Shown here: one piece after another, positions 43,842-54,400 of the stretch
Layout of the letters: each line of letters begins with the position of its first letter
Position numbering within the stretch: the first letter of the stretch is position 1
NCBI GenBank assembly: GCA_002496395.1
Contig: DAJQ01000023.1
Location: 1-63,307, forward strand
Source of the DNA: Methanocorpusculaceae archaeon UBA456
GTDB lineage: Archaea > Halobacteriota > Methanomicrobia > Methanomicrobiales > Methanocorpusculaceae
DNA: 63,307 nt
Reading direction: 5' to 3'
Notes under the pieces: model-generated
What the model was told of the DNA's origin: nothing
The model's database searches: none
What the model saw: the letters and a program-made list of their open reading frames with translations, nothing else
Program-made: the position numbers and the translations under genes

Positions 43842-44624
43842 TTATGCCGGGAACTGCCTTTTAACACCATCAAAGGCGGCAGGGGCAGTGCAGTCCAGTG
43901 TCACGGGGGTGATGGAGATCCTCCCCTCCCGTACTGCATGGACATCGGTTCCCTCTTCGGCATCCTGAACAAAGGGGCCGTCGATCCAGTAGTATGGCCT
44001 CCCTCGCGGATCGAAACGCTCCTCAACTCCCGTATGGAAGAGCTTGTGTGCAAGCCGGGTCACCTCGTACCCCCCACGAATCTCGGACGGAATATTGACA
44101 TTTAAGACATGGCACTGTTTTGGGAATCCCTGATCGAAGATGCGAGAACAGACATCGGTTATAATATCCCCGATCGAATCGTCTTCCAGAAGCGCTGATC
44201 GTGGATCATCGAATTTCCGACCCTGATCGCTCACCTGGAGGGAGAATGCAACCGCAGGCGTTCCCTGGTTTGCCGCTTCAAGTGCGGCACCGACAGTGCC
44301 CGAAGTCATGATGGACTCGAAACTGAGGTTCTCCCCGATATTGATCCCGGAGACGACGAGGTCGGGTTTCAGCTTAAGGGCATACAGCCCGATGATTACG
44401 GCATCGGTCGGCTTTCCATCGACTGCATAGGCGGGGGATCCGTTGATATTCACCTTATGCACCCGGATCGGCTCAAAGATAGAGATCGATCTCCCCACCG
44501 CGCTCTGCTGGGTGGATGGGGCGACGACCGTCACATCGGCGATCTCCGAAAGAGCTGCATATGCAGCCCATATGCCCCCTGATGAGACGCCATCGTCGTT
44601 TGTGAGCAGGACAGTCGGTTTCAT
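43842..44624 (-). CDS. surE: 5'/3'-nucleotidase SurE
   Basis: I start at ATG 44624 (MKPTVLLTNDDG), because the TNDDG motif must lie near the N terminus. The 260-residue protein has the metal-binding TNDDG, the GGIW and SAVGRSIS segments, and GKPTDAVIIGL. SurE is a metal-dependent nucleotidase of purine and pyrimidine nucleotides. It is divergent from mfnD with 79 bp between the starts. Confidence 0.95.
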   Translation of the reverse strand: MKPTVLLTNDDGVSSGGIWAAYAALSEIADVTVVAPSTQQSAVGRSISIFEPIRVHKVNINGSPAYAVDGKPTDAVIIGLYALKLKPDLVVSGINIGENLSFESIMTSGTVGAALEAANQGTPAVAFSLQVSDQGRKFDDPRSALLEDDSIGDIITDVCSRIFDQGFPKQCHVLNVNIPSEIRGGYEVTRLAHKLFHTGVEERFDPRGRPYYWIDGPFVQDAEEGTDVHAVREGRISITPVTLDCTAPAAFDGVKRQFPA

Positions 44625-44703
44625 GATTATGAGTCGTCGCCTGGGAGAGAAATACCCTCGTATCGGCAAAGCCTCTTCTCCGTTTGGGATCAACCTTCAC
44701 TGT

Positions 44704-45588
44704 ATGAAGGTACTCCTCGCAGAGTATACCCTGCACCATGATCCAAAGCTCGCACCTGAAGGCGAAGCGATGTACAGGACACTGAAGCGTAGTTTCGAAC
44801 ACCTTGGATATGAAGTAGTCTCTCCCGGGAAGGGAGATTTTGGCGATGAGATCGAACGCCTTGCACCAGATTGCCGATACGGGCTTGTGATCGCACCCGA
44901 TCACCTCCTTGCAGAATTCACCCGCAGGATGGAGGGGATCACCCACAATGTCGGAACAGACAGTACCAATGCAGCTGTCTGCGCCAACAAGCGGCTCACC
45001 GCCCGCCTCCTTGCAGAGCATGGTATTGATGTGCCACAGGAAGTAGCTGCCGGGATGAGGGTGATCAAGCCGATCAGGGGATCAGGTTCGGTTAATGTCC
45101 GGATAGGAGATGAGGAGCCGGGGGATGGCGAGTTTGGCCAGGAGATCCTCACAGGCGATCTCCTCTCAGTATCGGTGATCGGATCCCGCGTCGTCGGTGA
45201 TGTATGCAGTTTCTATAGCGGGGCACCGCCGTTTGTTCTTGCAATCAACCGGCAGATAATCGAGAATAATAGCGGCAGAATCACCTACCTCGGCGGCGAA
45301 ACTCCGGTTGATCATCCCCGTGCAGAGGAGATCAGGGAGATTGCAAAGAAGGTTGTCACAACCCTTGGGTGCCAGGGCTACATCGGGATCGATATGATTG
45401 TCGGAGACCGGATCACCGTCATCGATGTCAATCCCCGGATCACAACGAGCCTGATCGGAATAGCAGCGGTGATGGAAGAGGAGATCGCCGATCTGCTGAT
45501 CAAGGCGTCTGAGGGGATTGATCCTGAGCCGGTTCACCTGAATGGATCCGTACACTTTGATACACACGGTGGGATCACAAGGCAATGA
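44704..45588 (+). CDS. mfnD: Tyramine--L-glutamate ligase (methanofuran synthesis)
   Basis: I start at ATG 44704 (MKVLLAEYTL), giving 294 residues. The ATP-grasp fold shows in VIKPIRGSGSVNV (nucleotide Lys), and in GYIGIDMIVGDRITVIDVNPRITTS (metal-binding Asp and Asn). MfnD adds glutamate to tyramine as an early step of methanofuran assembly. The stop overlaps the mfnF start by ATGA. The pairing with mfnF makes the assignment strong. A weak relation to general ATP-grasp carboxylate-amine ligases remains. Confidence 0.9.
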   Translation: MKVLLAEYTLHHDPKLAPEGEAMYRTLKRSFEHLGYEVVSPGKGDFGDEIERLAPDCRYGLVIAPDHLLAEFTRRMEGITHNVGTDSTNAAVCANKRLTARLLAEHGIDVPQEVAAGMRVIKPIRGSGSVNVRIGDEEPGDGEFGQEILTGDLLSVSVIGSRVVGDVCSFYSGAPPFVLAINRQIIENNSGRITYLGGETPVDHPRAEEIREIAKKVVTTLGCQGYIGIDMIVGDRITVIDVNPRITTSLIGIAAVMEEEIADLLIKASEGIDPEPVHLNGSVHFDTHGGITRQ

Positions 45589-46493
45589 TCGGGATCGATA
45601 TCGGGGGAGCAAACACCAAGATCGTGGACGGCGATGAGGTGATCATCCGGTACTGTCCACTCTGGAAAGAGGCGCCGATCACAGAGATCCTCTCCGGGTT
45701 TGACGGCGAGGCTGCGGTCGTGATGAGCGGGGAGCTTGCTGACTGTTTTTATTCAAAAGCCGAGGGGATCAGATTCATCGTCAACGCGGTTCTTGAGGTA
45801 CTTCCGGAGGCACAGTTCTATGGAACTGACGGGCGGTTCCATACTGATCCGGTGCCAGAACTTGCTGCGGCAAACTGGCTGGCATCTGCTGATCTCCTCA
45901 GGGAACAATATCCTGATTCGGTGCTGATTGATTTTGGAAGCACCACCACCGATATCATACCGCTCTCCCCTTTTAGTGAGCTTCTCGGAGAGACCGATCT
46001 CTCCCGTCTCAGGAAGAACTATCTCATCTACTCCGGGATGCTCAGGACACCGGTTGCCTCGCTCCTCCGTTCAGTTGCAATTGATGGGGTAGAGACGCCA
46101 CTCTCAACCGAGTACTTTGCATCTGCCGGGGATGCACACCTCGTCCTCGGCCATATCACCCCTGAAGAGTATACGACTCCGACACCGGATGGAAAAGAGG
46201 CGGCCCGTGATCTGAGCCTTGCACGCCTCGCACGCTCTGTCTGTGCGGATCTGGATGAGATCGGTGAGGCAGGAGCGGTCGCGATTGCAGAGGCGTTCTG
46301 GGGCACCCAGAGAAGCCTTATCAAAGGATCGCTTCAGCGGATCGGAGAGCGGCCCCTGCTTGCGGGCGGGATCGGGTCGCGTCTTATCAGGAGTACCTTC
46401 GGAGGATCCGATCTCTTCGATGAGATCGGGCACTTTGCAGACGCACTCCCGGCATATGCAGTGAGAGAGGTGGCAGAACGAAACGGTATATGA
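45585..46493 (+). CDS. mfnF: Methanofuran biosynthesis protein MfnF
   Basis: The 302-residue protein has the N-terminal actin/hydantoinase-like GIDIGGANTK, then DFGSTTTDIIPL and GGIGSRLI near the C terminus, in an arrangement found in MfnF. This enzyme couples the aminomethylfuran pyrophosphate to gamma-glutamyl-tyramine. Methanofuran carries the formyl group in the first step of CO2 reduction to methane. It is translationally coupled to mfnD. Confidence 0.9.
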   Translation: MIGIDIGGANTKIVDGDEVIIRYCPLWKEAPITEILSGFDGEAAVVMSGELADCFYSKAEGIRFIVNAVLEVLPEAQFYGTDGRFHTDPVPELAAANWLASADLLREQYPDSVLIDFGSTTTDIIPLSPFSELLGETDLSRLRKNYLIYSGMLRTPVASLLRSVAIDGVETPLSTEYFASAGDAHLVLGHITPEEYTTPTPDGKEAARDLSLARLARSVCADLDEIGEAGAVAIAEAFWGTQRSLIKGSLQRIGERPLLAGGIGSRLIRSTFGGSDLFDEIGHFADALPAYAVREVAERNGI

Positions 46494-46699
46494 TCCCGCT
46501 CCTCCTCCTTGCCGGATCGGTTGCGATCACGGCTCTCTCATTTCTCTTCGGGTATCCATTCTTCTTTCTGCTATTCTTCTTCCCGCTCTTCTTTCTCAGG
46601 CGGCGGGGAACGAGGAAGTGCCCTGTCTGCGGGTGGGAGGCGAAGGGCGGCGAGCAGTTCTGCCCCTTTGACGGAACGCCCCTCTGCGATGAGCCCTGA
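46490..46699 (+). CDS. Small membrane protein with zinc ribbon
   Basis: The 69-residue protein has two hydrophobic stretches (about 2-18 and 20-37, the second rich in Phe), then RRRGTRKCPVCGWEAKGGEQFCPFDGTPLC, a zinc ribbon with two CxxC-like knuckles. It overlaps mfnF by 4 bp (ATGA), so it should be cotranscribed. Minus-strand coding sequence (46571-47188) overlaps it by 129 bp. Function unknown. Confidence 0.75.
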   Translation: MIPLLLLAGSVAITALSFLFGYPFFFLLFFFPLFFLRRRGTRKCPVCGWEAKGGEQFCPFDGTPLCDEP

Positions 46700-47188
46700 A
46701 AGTGAGATAATCCGGTTTGGAATGGGGATTCCATACATCTCAGTAGAGTCTACCGAGAAACGGGCCGCATAGTTTCTGACTGTACCCCGGTCGATCCTGA
46801 TACCAAGCGCCTCAAAAATGCGTGCTGTTCTGTGGAATGGATATTTTTTCGCAATCGCAGTTGCAAGATCAACGAGTATAACCCCATGGCGGGTATCGGG
46901 ATAGAAGGGCTCATCTGCATACCAGAGCCTCCCACACCCACTGCACCGGTACCGTGCCACCTTCACGAATACCAGTGTGATAATCTCGTCAACATAAAGG
47001 GTTGCAAACCGTTTCTTTTTGAGATCGTGTCTTCGTAGAGTAGAGGCACAGATACTGCATTGCAAGGGGATCTCCGTGAATTCCACTCCATCAAAGAGGG
47101 TGATCGCGGATCTGATCATCTCCGAAAGGAAGGGGGGGATCATCTGTCTTCGAACCATCTGCAACTCACGTACCAAAGCATTGGGCAC
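46571..47188 (-). pseudogene. Zinc-ribbon transposase-like fragment
   Basis: From a possible GTG 47188 (VPNALVRELQ) the product reads for about 205 residues; ATG 47158 is an alternative and a longer start lies in AT-rich sequence. It has two Cys pairs (CSIC near residue 43 and CSGC near 77), then ATAIAKKYPFHRTARIFEA followed by LGIRIDRGTVRNYA, which resembles the N-terminal part of ISL3-like or related transposases. The C-terminal 40 residues read antisense through the zinc-ribbon gene and look like junk (PPADRALPRSPPPEKEER). It is probably a truncated gene. The 5' end shares the AT-rich area upstream of fdhC. Confidence 0.5.
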
Positions 47189-47450
47189 GTAGGTAGTTAA
47201 TCTGTCCTTTGCCGGGGCGGTATTCTGCGCGCAAGCAGAGAGATTCGGAAAAAATGATGAATGAATAGGAAAAGGAGGGAGATGTAATGAGTTGAATATA
47301 AACAAAATGGTTAAGGTTTTCAATACAACTGGATTGAGTATTTATAAGTATCTAAAATCCGGTTTTTCGGGCTTTGTGAAAATACGCTCTACCAGAAACT
47401 ATTTAGAAATGTTTTAATATCTTACCTTAAAATCATCAACTATGCCTATT

Positions 47451-47473
47451 CCGAAATGATCAGTTCGTTTCGG
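47451..47473 (+). promoter_or_regulatory. Inverted repeat upstream of fdhC
   Basis: CCGAAA at 47451-47456 and TTTCGG at 47468-47473 form a 6-bp dyad 38 bp upstream of the fdhC ATG. The core TGATCA lies inside the loop. It may be an operator or a leader hairpin. The whole stretch 47189-47510 is AT-rich and otherwise has no gene. Confidence 0.4.
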
Positions 47474-47510
47474 GTGATAGGTAGGACATTTAAAAGAGGT
47501 GTGTAGAAAT

Positions 47511-48368
47511 ATGGTATTTCATCCTCCAGTGCAGATTGTTGCAAAGGCGGGAGATGCAGGCAAGTATAAGGTAGGCCTGCCCGCCTGGAACATGATCATG
47601 CGTGGATTCATGTCCGGGGCATATATCGCCATGGGAGCAGGTCTTGCTACAGTCTGTAGCACAGGCGTTGCTGATTCCCTTGGCCCCGGCTTTGCAGCAC
47701 TCGTTCGTGGTGCTGTCTTCCCTGTCGGACTTATTATCACAATCCTGACAGGTGCTGAACTGTTTACCGGCGACGCAATGCTCGCTCCAATGGCTGCCTT
47801 TATCCATAAGATCAGCTGGATGCAGATCCTGAATCTCTGGGTCTGGGTCTATGTTGGAAACTTCATTGGATCAGTCGTTTATGCGTATATTATGGCATAC
47901 GGCCCGTACACAAGCTGGGATGCAGCTGGTGCAGTCACCGTCAATGCCTTCGGTATGACGGCGTTAGGAATAGCAAAAGGAAAGATTTCCTATGCGGGTG
48001 GAGCCGCCATGTGGTCACTCTTCCTGAAGGCCATCGGCTGTAACTGGCTCGTCAACCTGGCTGTGCTGCTCGGAATATGTGCAGATGACCTCATCGGCAA
48101 GTTCTTCGGCATCTGGTTCCCGATCATGGCCTTCGTCTCCAGCGGACTCGAACACAGTATCGCGAATATGATGTTCATCCCTGCAGGGATATTCGTGAAT
48201 GGGTTCTTAGGCCCCGAACACGCATCCTATGTCGCTAACCTGAGCTGGGTCACCATGTGGACAAACAACGTCATACTGGTCACCATAGGCAACATTGTCG
48301 GCGGTATGGTCTTCGTAGGTGTCATCTACTGGGTAGCATTCCGCAAAGAGATCGCGGCACTGAAGTAA
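47511..48368 (+). CDS. fdhC: Formate/nitrite transporter, FdhC-type
   Basis: I start at ATG 47511 (MVFHPPVQI), preceded by AGAGGTG. The 285-residue protein has six TM helices of the FNT fold, with the signatures GAYIAMGAGL, LTGAELFTGDAML, FLKAIGCNWLVNLA and SGLEHSIANMMFIPAG (channel His and constriction residues). FdhC brings formate into methanogens as electron donor. No formate dehydrogenase genes (fdhA/fdhB) are in the window, which is unusual for this gene. Confidence 0.95.
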   Translation: MVFHPPVQIVAKAGDAGKYKVGLPAWNMIMRGFMSGAYIAMGAGLATVCSTGVADSLGPGFAALVRGAVFPVGLIITILTGAELFTGDAMLAPMAAFIHKISWMQILNLWVWVYVGNFIGSVVYAYIMAYGPYTSWDAAGAVTVNAFGMTALGIAKGKISYAGGAAMWSLFLKAIGCNWLVNLAVLLGICADDLIGKFFGIWFPIMAFVSSGLEHSIANMMFIPAGIFVNGFLGPEHASYVANLSWVTMWTNNVILVTIGNIVGGMVFVGVIYWVAFRKEIAALK

Positions 48369-48387
48369 GTACTGGTAGTGTTATCAC

Positions 48388-48927
48388 ATGAAGATCGGAA
48401 ATATAACGGTTAGAGTAACGATCATCCATCTGGGTGTCTTCCTCTTCTTCACCGCTATTTTCCTCTTCTCAATTTTTTCATCAGATAACTTCAGGATGCT
48501 CATCTGGGGCATCCCGACACTGATACTCATTCTCACCATTCCAATGGCAATGAACTACATGAGCCAGAGCCATTACAGAAGCCTGCGGCCGATCTACGAA
48601 GCTGAGGCACGGCCGATCCGGGCAAACCAGATCACCGATGGAAGTCTTGGGAAGGTCGTTCGGTATGAAGGGCTCATTGAACATGTTCACTTCAAGTTCC
48701 TCAACAGACCTCAGTACATCATCGCTGATCGGACCGGAGAAGTGGCAGTGAAGATGTTTACGTCACCTGAGGAAGATGTCGGGAAGGGGGATGTGGTTGA
48801 AGTGCTTGGCTCAATTATGCGCCGGTACATCATCACCGGAGATCCGGTTATCAATTGTGTTTCTATCAGAAAGAAGGTGAAGGAAACACAGGCTGAACCG
48901 GAAAAGAAAGAAAAGAAGAAGAGATAA
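48388..48927 (+). CDS. Membrane protein with OB-fold nucleic-acid-binding-like domain
   Basis: The 179-residue protein has two TM helices (about 10-30 and 36-55), followed by a soluble domain that looks like an OB fold (LGKVVRYEGLIEHVHFKFLN, then YIIADRTGEVAVKMF and GDVVEVLGSIMRRYII), and a highly basic tail (KKEKKKR). Membrane-tethered OB-fold proteins exist in methanogens; what it binds is unknown. It ends next to convergent herA, and 19 bp after fdhC on the same strand. Confidence 0.7.
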   Translation: MKIGNITVRVTIIHLGVFLFFTAIFLFSIFSSDNFRMLIWGIPTLILILTIPMAMNYMSQSHYRSLRPIYEAEARPIRANQITDGSLGKVVRYEGLIEHVHFKFLNRPQYIIADRTGEVAVKMFTSPEEDVGKGDVVEVLGSIMRRYIITGDPVINCVSIRKKVKETQAEPEKKEKKKR

Positions 48928-50526
48928 TTACACAAAACTATTCTTCAGACCATCCCTCAAAGGATTGGTCTTCTTCATATCATCCTGTTTGATATATCGA
49001 TCAAATGCATGGATCCGGCAGCTGATCGGGAACGGGACCGAGAGGGTGCTGATCACCGCTTCTCCCCGTTCCAGGGTCTGGATCTCACTATCCAGCGGAG
49101 TTAAATCCTGTTTTGCGCTTGAAGCGATCATCGCCCGATCTGTTTTATCCGAGAGTCCAAGGACAACAAAGGTGTTGATCTGGGCAAGGATCCGGGGATC
49201 GATATTCTTTGGCTGCTGGGTGATCACACAGAGGCCGATCCCAAACTTCCTGCCTTCCATCGCGCACTCACGGAAGACAGCGGTTCCCCTGCCGGGTCCA
49301 AGCACACGCTGCGCCTCTTCGATTGCGATGAGGATCTGGCCTGCCGGAGCGGTTTCATCTGCCCCAAACCCGTCATTTCTCCGTTCATTCAGAAATGTCC
49401 GTGTGAGGAGGGAGAGGATAAAGAGTTCAGACTGTTCACGCATGCCTGGGATATCAATTAAGACCACCTTCTGCTCTTCGAGGGCTCTTCTGATCCCATT
49501 AAGGGATGAGCCGGATCTCCGGAAGAAGGTGTTGTGTCTTGTCAGGATCTCAAGTTTCCGCTTGATAGATCTGAGAGATGCTTCATGGAACTCCTTTAAT
49601 CGGCGGGCGAGCTGGGGGTTTGTGCCGGCATAGGTGTCATACCAGTCCTCGGTAAAGTCGGTTGCATGGAAGAAGTCAATCAGGAGCGACCCTGAGATGT
49701 CACTCAGAGTCTCCAGGATCTCGCTCTGCGCTTCTGAGAACTCGAAGATCGGATAGAGATCAGATGGCCTGAAATCATCGTAGGCGATGCTCAGCGTGGA
49801 TGCACCATATCGTTTGATCGACTGTTCATCCCGTGTCGAGAAGATCGCTAACCCGCCTCTTCCTTCCCGGTAGTGGGTGAGGCCGGGATTTTCTCCTCCC
49901 CCGGGTGTCGGCCTCCCCTTGAGATATTCGCCATGCGGATCGACCATCAGAAGTCCAAATGGCTGCTCTTTCATGCAGGATGCCGAGAAGACCTTCATGA
50001 AGTTGCTCTTCCCCATCCCGGTGGTTGCAAAGACACCCATATGCTGGTTTAAGTCATGAGGGTGAAGACCGACTTTTGCAGTTGCAATGGTGCCGGTTCC
50101 GTTCCTGACAAGCCCGACCTCGATCTTCCCCATGTACTTCTCCAGAAATGCAAAATCCTCTTCTTCTGCTATCCTGACCGCCGAGAATTTTGTGGGAACA
50201 GTCTTTGGGCGGCGGAAGTTGCCGTCCGGATCAAGGTAGCCAAGCGGGGTTGCTTCAAGCAGGAGAAAGACATCCTCCCCGAGATTATAGAAATGGGAGG
50301 TATGGGGGCGGGTATCCCAGTTGGCATCGGCAAAGTTGCTTGCATGCTGGATCCCGGTCACTTTTGCATAGAAGGTGAACTGTTTCTGGCTGTCATGGAT
50401 TGCCAGCAGATCACCTAAAAAGATCTCGCTTGAATAGGGGATTGCACACTTATAGCTTGAGTGCGTCTGGCCAATCAGGCGGAATTTTGCTGCATCGGCT
50501 GTATCAATATCGATTAAGTTCGTCAT
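48928..50526 (-). CDS. herA: HerA bipolar DNA helicase
   Basis: I start at ATG 50526 (MTNLIDID), 22 bp inside nurA. The 532-residue protein has the N-terminal HAS-barrel, Walker A TTGMGKSN (about 171-178), Walker B LLMVDPHGEY and the IAIEEAQRVLG and ITQQPKNID motifs. HerA is the hexameric translocase that works with NurA nuclease and Mre11-Rad50 in DNA double-strand-break end resection. It is the last gene of the mre11-rad50-nurA-herA operon. Confidence 0.95.
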   Translation of the reverse strand: MTNLIDIDTADAAKFRLIGQTHSSYKCAIPYSSEIFLGDLLAIHDSQKQFTFYAKVTGIQHASNFADANWDTRPHTSHFYNLGEDVFLLLEATPLGYLDPDGNFRRPKTVPTKFSAVRIAEEEDFAFLEKYMGKIEVGLVRNGTGTIATAKVGLHPHDLNQHMGVFATTGMGKSNFMKVFSASCMKEQPFGLLMVDPHGEYLKGRPTPGGGENPGLTHYREGRGGLAIFSTRDEQSIKRYGASTLSIAYDDFRPSDLYPIFEFSEAQSEILETLSDISGSLLIDFFHATDFTEDWYDTYAGTNPQLARRLKEFHEASLRSIKRKLEILTRHNTFFRRSGSSLNGIRRALEEQKVVLIDIPGMREQSELFILSLLTRTFLNERRNDGFGADETAPAGQILIAIEEAQRVLGPGRGTAVFRECAMEGRKFGIGLCVITQQPKNIDPRILAQINTFVVLGLSDKTDRAMIASSAKQDLTPLDSEIQTLERGEAVISTLSVPFPISCRIHAFDRYIKQDDMKKTNPLRDGLKNSFV

Positions 50527-51478
50527 GGTAATCTCCAAGAATCTCTTCATATCCATCGTAATTGATCGACTGGGTCGAACATCCGGCGATGATATCGTGT
50601 CTGATCCGGTGCACCTGGTCAGATCGGATCACCGCCTGGCGATGGGCATCCATCAGGGGGTACGGATACCCGACCACCCGGCCGTCACCTGCATAGGAGG
50701 CGAGTGCCGAAAAGACGGCGGCAACCTCTTCTTCAGAATAACCGTGTGGCAGCGTTACCAGAAACGCACGTTCTGCACGGGGGTGGAGGCAGGCAACATA
50801 TCCTTCCTCTATCCTCAGGTACCAGGGTGGCCTGATGCCGAGCTCTCCTGCAGCTCTCATCGCCGCCGGGACAATCGGATGCACCCCGTCCCAGGTGGCG
50901 CCTGCGTTCTTGGTGACGGCGGCAAGGAGGAGGCCGCGTTCCCGGCAGATACCTTTGATCTCCTCAAGGATCGCGGTGTGAGAGGAGTGTTCCGCATAGA
51001 GTGCGCCGTCGAGGAGGAGGAGGGTGCCGGGTTTTGATTCGCGGGCGGCGATTACGGCGAGGCCGTACTCGATGGTGTCGCGGAAGGCCGCCTCTGCGGC
51101 AAGGGTATTCCCTGTTTCAAGACCCGCATCCGGGGCCCGCCCGAAATAGTCGGAATAGAGTTCGATATAATCCTCATCCTGCCCCTCGCCTATCCGGAAG
51201 ATCCGCCATGAGGTGAGCCTGAGAGAGCTTCTCTTCTGGTCCTGATAGCCGGGCATCGCACCCCGGCAGACGATCAGGTTGAAGAAGGGGGTCGAATAGA
51301 CGGTCGCATTGCTCCCGTCGATCGCGGTGACAGGCCGATCTGCTGCGGGTGTGATCGGGATAAAGTCAGCCTTTTGGATCTGTTTTGCAGAAAGGAATGA
51401 CTCCCCATCACCCTCTCCACGCCGCCGTCTGATCTCGGCAACCACCCGGATTAAGTCCTGGATATAGGTGCCGTTCAC
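50504..51478 (-). CDS. nurA: NurA 5'-3' nuclease
   Basis: I start at GTG 51478, because the GTGA overlaps the stop of rad50 (51477-51475); the longer frame has no support. The 324-residue protein has the first catalytic Asp in TAIDGSNATVY, and later acidic residues (LLLLDGALYAEH). NurA trims the 5' strand in a complex with HerA. All four genes of the classical archaeal end-resection set are coupled here. Confidence 0.9.
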   Translation of the reverse strand: MNGTYIQDLIRVVAEIRRRRGEGDGESFLSAKQIQKADFIPITPAADRPVTAIDGSNATVYSTPFFNLIVCRGAMPGYQDQKRSSLRLTSWRIFRIGEGQDEDYIELYSDYFGRAPDAGLETGNTLAAEAAFRDTIEYGLAVIAARESKPGTLLLLDGALYAEHSSHTAILEEIKGICRERGLLLAAVTKNAGATWDGVHPIVPAAMRAAGELGIRPPWYLRIEEGYVACLHPRAERAFLVTLPHGYSEEEVAAVFSALASYAGDGRVVGYPYPLMDAHRQAVIRSDQVHRIRHDIIAGCSTQSINYDGYEEILGDYHDELNRY

Positions 51479-54400
51479 TGCTCCACCTCCACTGCGAGAC
51501 TGGTGAGATCGGGCTGCTCCTCCACCCTGATGACGGTCTGGCATTCCTCCTGCACCCCTTCGATATGGGAGATCAGGAGGATCTGGGGGAAGTAGGGCTC
51601 CTGTTTCCTGAGGGCTGTCACCAGGTTCCTCCTCCGCTCCTCATCCTGGCTCCCGAAGATCTCATCAAAGATCAGAACAGTCGCATCCCGGATACGGTGG
51701 GTTGCCGCGATATGGCGGGAGAGGGCGATCCTGAGGGCAACAGCGATATCATCCTGTTCCCCGCCTGAGAACCGGGATGCCGGGTAATCATCGCCTGCCT
51801 CATGCACCCGGATCGAGAAGTCGTCATCAATGGTGACATACTCATACCTCCCATCAGTGATGAGGGAGAGGATCTCCCCCACCTCGCCCTCGATCCGGCC
51901 CCGGACAGAGCCGATTAAGTGGTCGGCAAACTGTTTCATGATCGTACCCGTCGTCTCCAGGAGGGCTTTCTCAGAGAGGAGAGTTGCCTGTTCCTTCTCA
52001 TATGCTGCTGCTTTTGCGATAGATTCCCTGATCCTCTCCCTTTTCACCCGGACGCCACCCAGAAGGCCGGTGATCTCGCGTATCCGGGCATCACATCCCT
52101 TCTTCTCTTCCTGAAGCGAGTCTGCCTGCTTCCGGATCGCCTCAAGCTCCTGCGGGATAGATCCATACCCTGCAATCTTCTCTTCGATTCGGGCGATTGC
52201 AGCCTCCTGAAGCGACTTCTCTTCGGAGATTCGTCTGATATCTGCCTCAATGAACGGTATCCGCTCGATCTTTCCTTTCAGGGAGAGGTACCGGTCATGG
52301 TTCTCTGTTGCCATTGCCAGCTCTTCCTCGGCTTTCTGGTACTGCACCTCATCAAAACCGATCTCTTGGATCTCCTGCTGGATGAGAGCAGACTGTTTTT
52401 GTAGCTTTTCGATCTCTGCTGTTTCAGCCCTGAGGTTCTCTTCGATCGCCTCTCTCCCACGGGCAACAACCGATGCTTCCCGGAACTCTTCATAGAGGGG
52501 ATCGAGTGTCTTCTGAACAGAATCGATCTCCCTGAGGGCATCTTCAGAATACCCTGATTGTTCGCGGAGGTGTGACACCTCCTCCATCCGTGAGAAGAGA
52601 CGCTCGGCACGGCCTGCAAGCGTCTTCTGTTCTGCCTCAATCTCAGGGATCCGCCTGAGTGCGCCTGCGATCTCGTCCCTCTTCCGGGTAAGTGACTGGA
52701 ACTCCTCGACCTGCCGGTTGATCTCATCGCAACTGATAGCCGGAAGCGCCAGTGCGGCGACTGCCTCCTGTTTCTGAAGGACGAGTGAAGCGAGCCGCTC
52801 CATCTCTTTTGTCCGCTCATGTATCCGCGCCTCGATCCCGGCAAGGTTCCGTTCCGCTTCCATGCAGCGGGCGATCTGATCGTCCTTCTCCCTGATCGCC
52901 TGTTCCGTCTCTTTGATCAGGAGTTCGCCAGAAGCGAGGCGCTCCCTCTTCGATTGAATATCAGAGGTGAATCCTGCGATCTGGTCGAGGAGGAGGGTGC
53001 GGGCATCGTCATACCGTTCCTTCAGGGGCTGGCCGCAGGTCGGGCAGCTGCTCTCCTCCCCGGCGGCGTCGAGTTCCGCAAGATGCCGTTCTGATTCGCT
53101 GCGGGCGGTCTCTGCATGGGCAATTCCCGATCTGAGTGTGGCAATCTCGCCCCGGATCTGATCAGCGGTCTTCCGTGCTGCTGCCAGACTCCCGGCTGCC
53201 TCCTCTTTCATCTCCACAAGAGAAAGAAGAGGGGCGGCTTTTTCGCGAAGTAACCGGATATCCGCATCAATTGCCGGGATCTGATCCTGCAGGAGCAGGC
53301 ACTCCTTCTTCAGCCGTTCACCCTCATGGAAACGCTCCCTGAGAGCGGGGACTCCGTTTCGGGATATGATCTCATCGTGTATCCGGGTGCATTCAGCTTC
53401 GAGTGCTGCGAGCCGCTCCCGCTCTTCCCTGAGTACCTGCACCTGCTCCTTCAGCACCCGGATCTCGGATTCAAGCGAGGCGAGCTCCTTTCCCGTGCGG
53501 TGATAGACCTCCTGCGCCTCTTCAAGTGACCGGCGACGGGCAATCAGCTGGTCCCGCTCTGCCGGAATATGGGCAAGGCGTGACAGAACGGCTTCTGCAT
53601 CCCTTGCATGGGAAAGCTGCTCTTCAAGCCGTGCCTGTGAACGCGAGAGCTCCCTGAGCCGTGTATTGGCTTCATTGAGCCGGGTTGTGGCATCCCGGTG
53701 CGCCTCCCGCGCCTTCCGGAGCGAAAATGAGCGGGTTTTAATCTCCTCATAGCGGGCCTCCTGCACCTCTGCTGCTTCGAAGTGAACCAGATCAGCCCTG
53801 AGCAGAACGAGCTCTTTCTCTGCTTCCTCAAGCTGGCGGCTGAGTTTTGTAAGCGCCTCCTGCCTCCCCGTCCGGTCTGAAGAGAGAGCGGAGAGCTCCT
53901 GCATCTTCTGCTGGAGCACCTCTTTCTCTTTTGCATTAGTCTTCTCAGCCGACTGGAGCGCCTCGAGTGCGGCTGTTGCTTTGGCAAGGGAGGCGGAATA
54001 ATGCTTCTCCTTCTGCTCCTCCTCATCGTCGGCAACCTTCAGGTGGTCAGAGTCGATCTCCTCAAGCCTCCCTGCGAGGGTTGCGATCCGCTCTTCGAGT
54101 CCCCTGATCTCTGTCCTGATCGCCTCCCATGATGCGTCACGGATCCGCTCGATCCCAAGCGCCCGCATGAACCAGCGTTTTCGTTCGACAGGGTTCTTAT
54201 CGAGAAGCGCCAGCAGATCCCGCTGCGGCGCATAGATGGTAGTTCTGAAGTCAGAGGGGCCCATCCTCAGGATCTGCTGCACCGCTTCCCGCACAGGACT
54301 GACGCCGGTTGCGATCAGCCGCCCGTCCCCGAAATTGAGCTGAGCATCATGGTGGGTCGTCTGGCCTTTCCGGAACGAGCGGACGATCGTGTAGCCTTCT

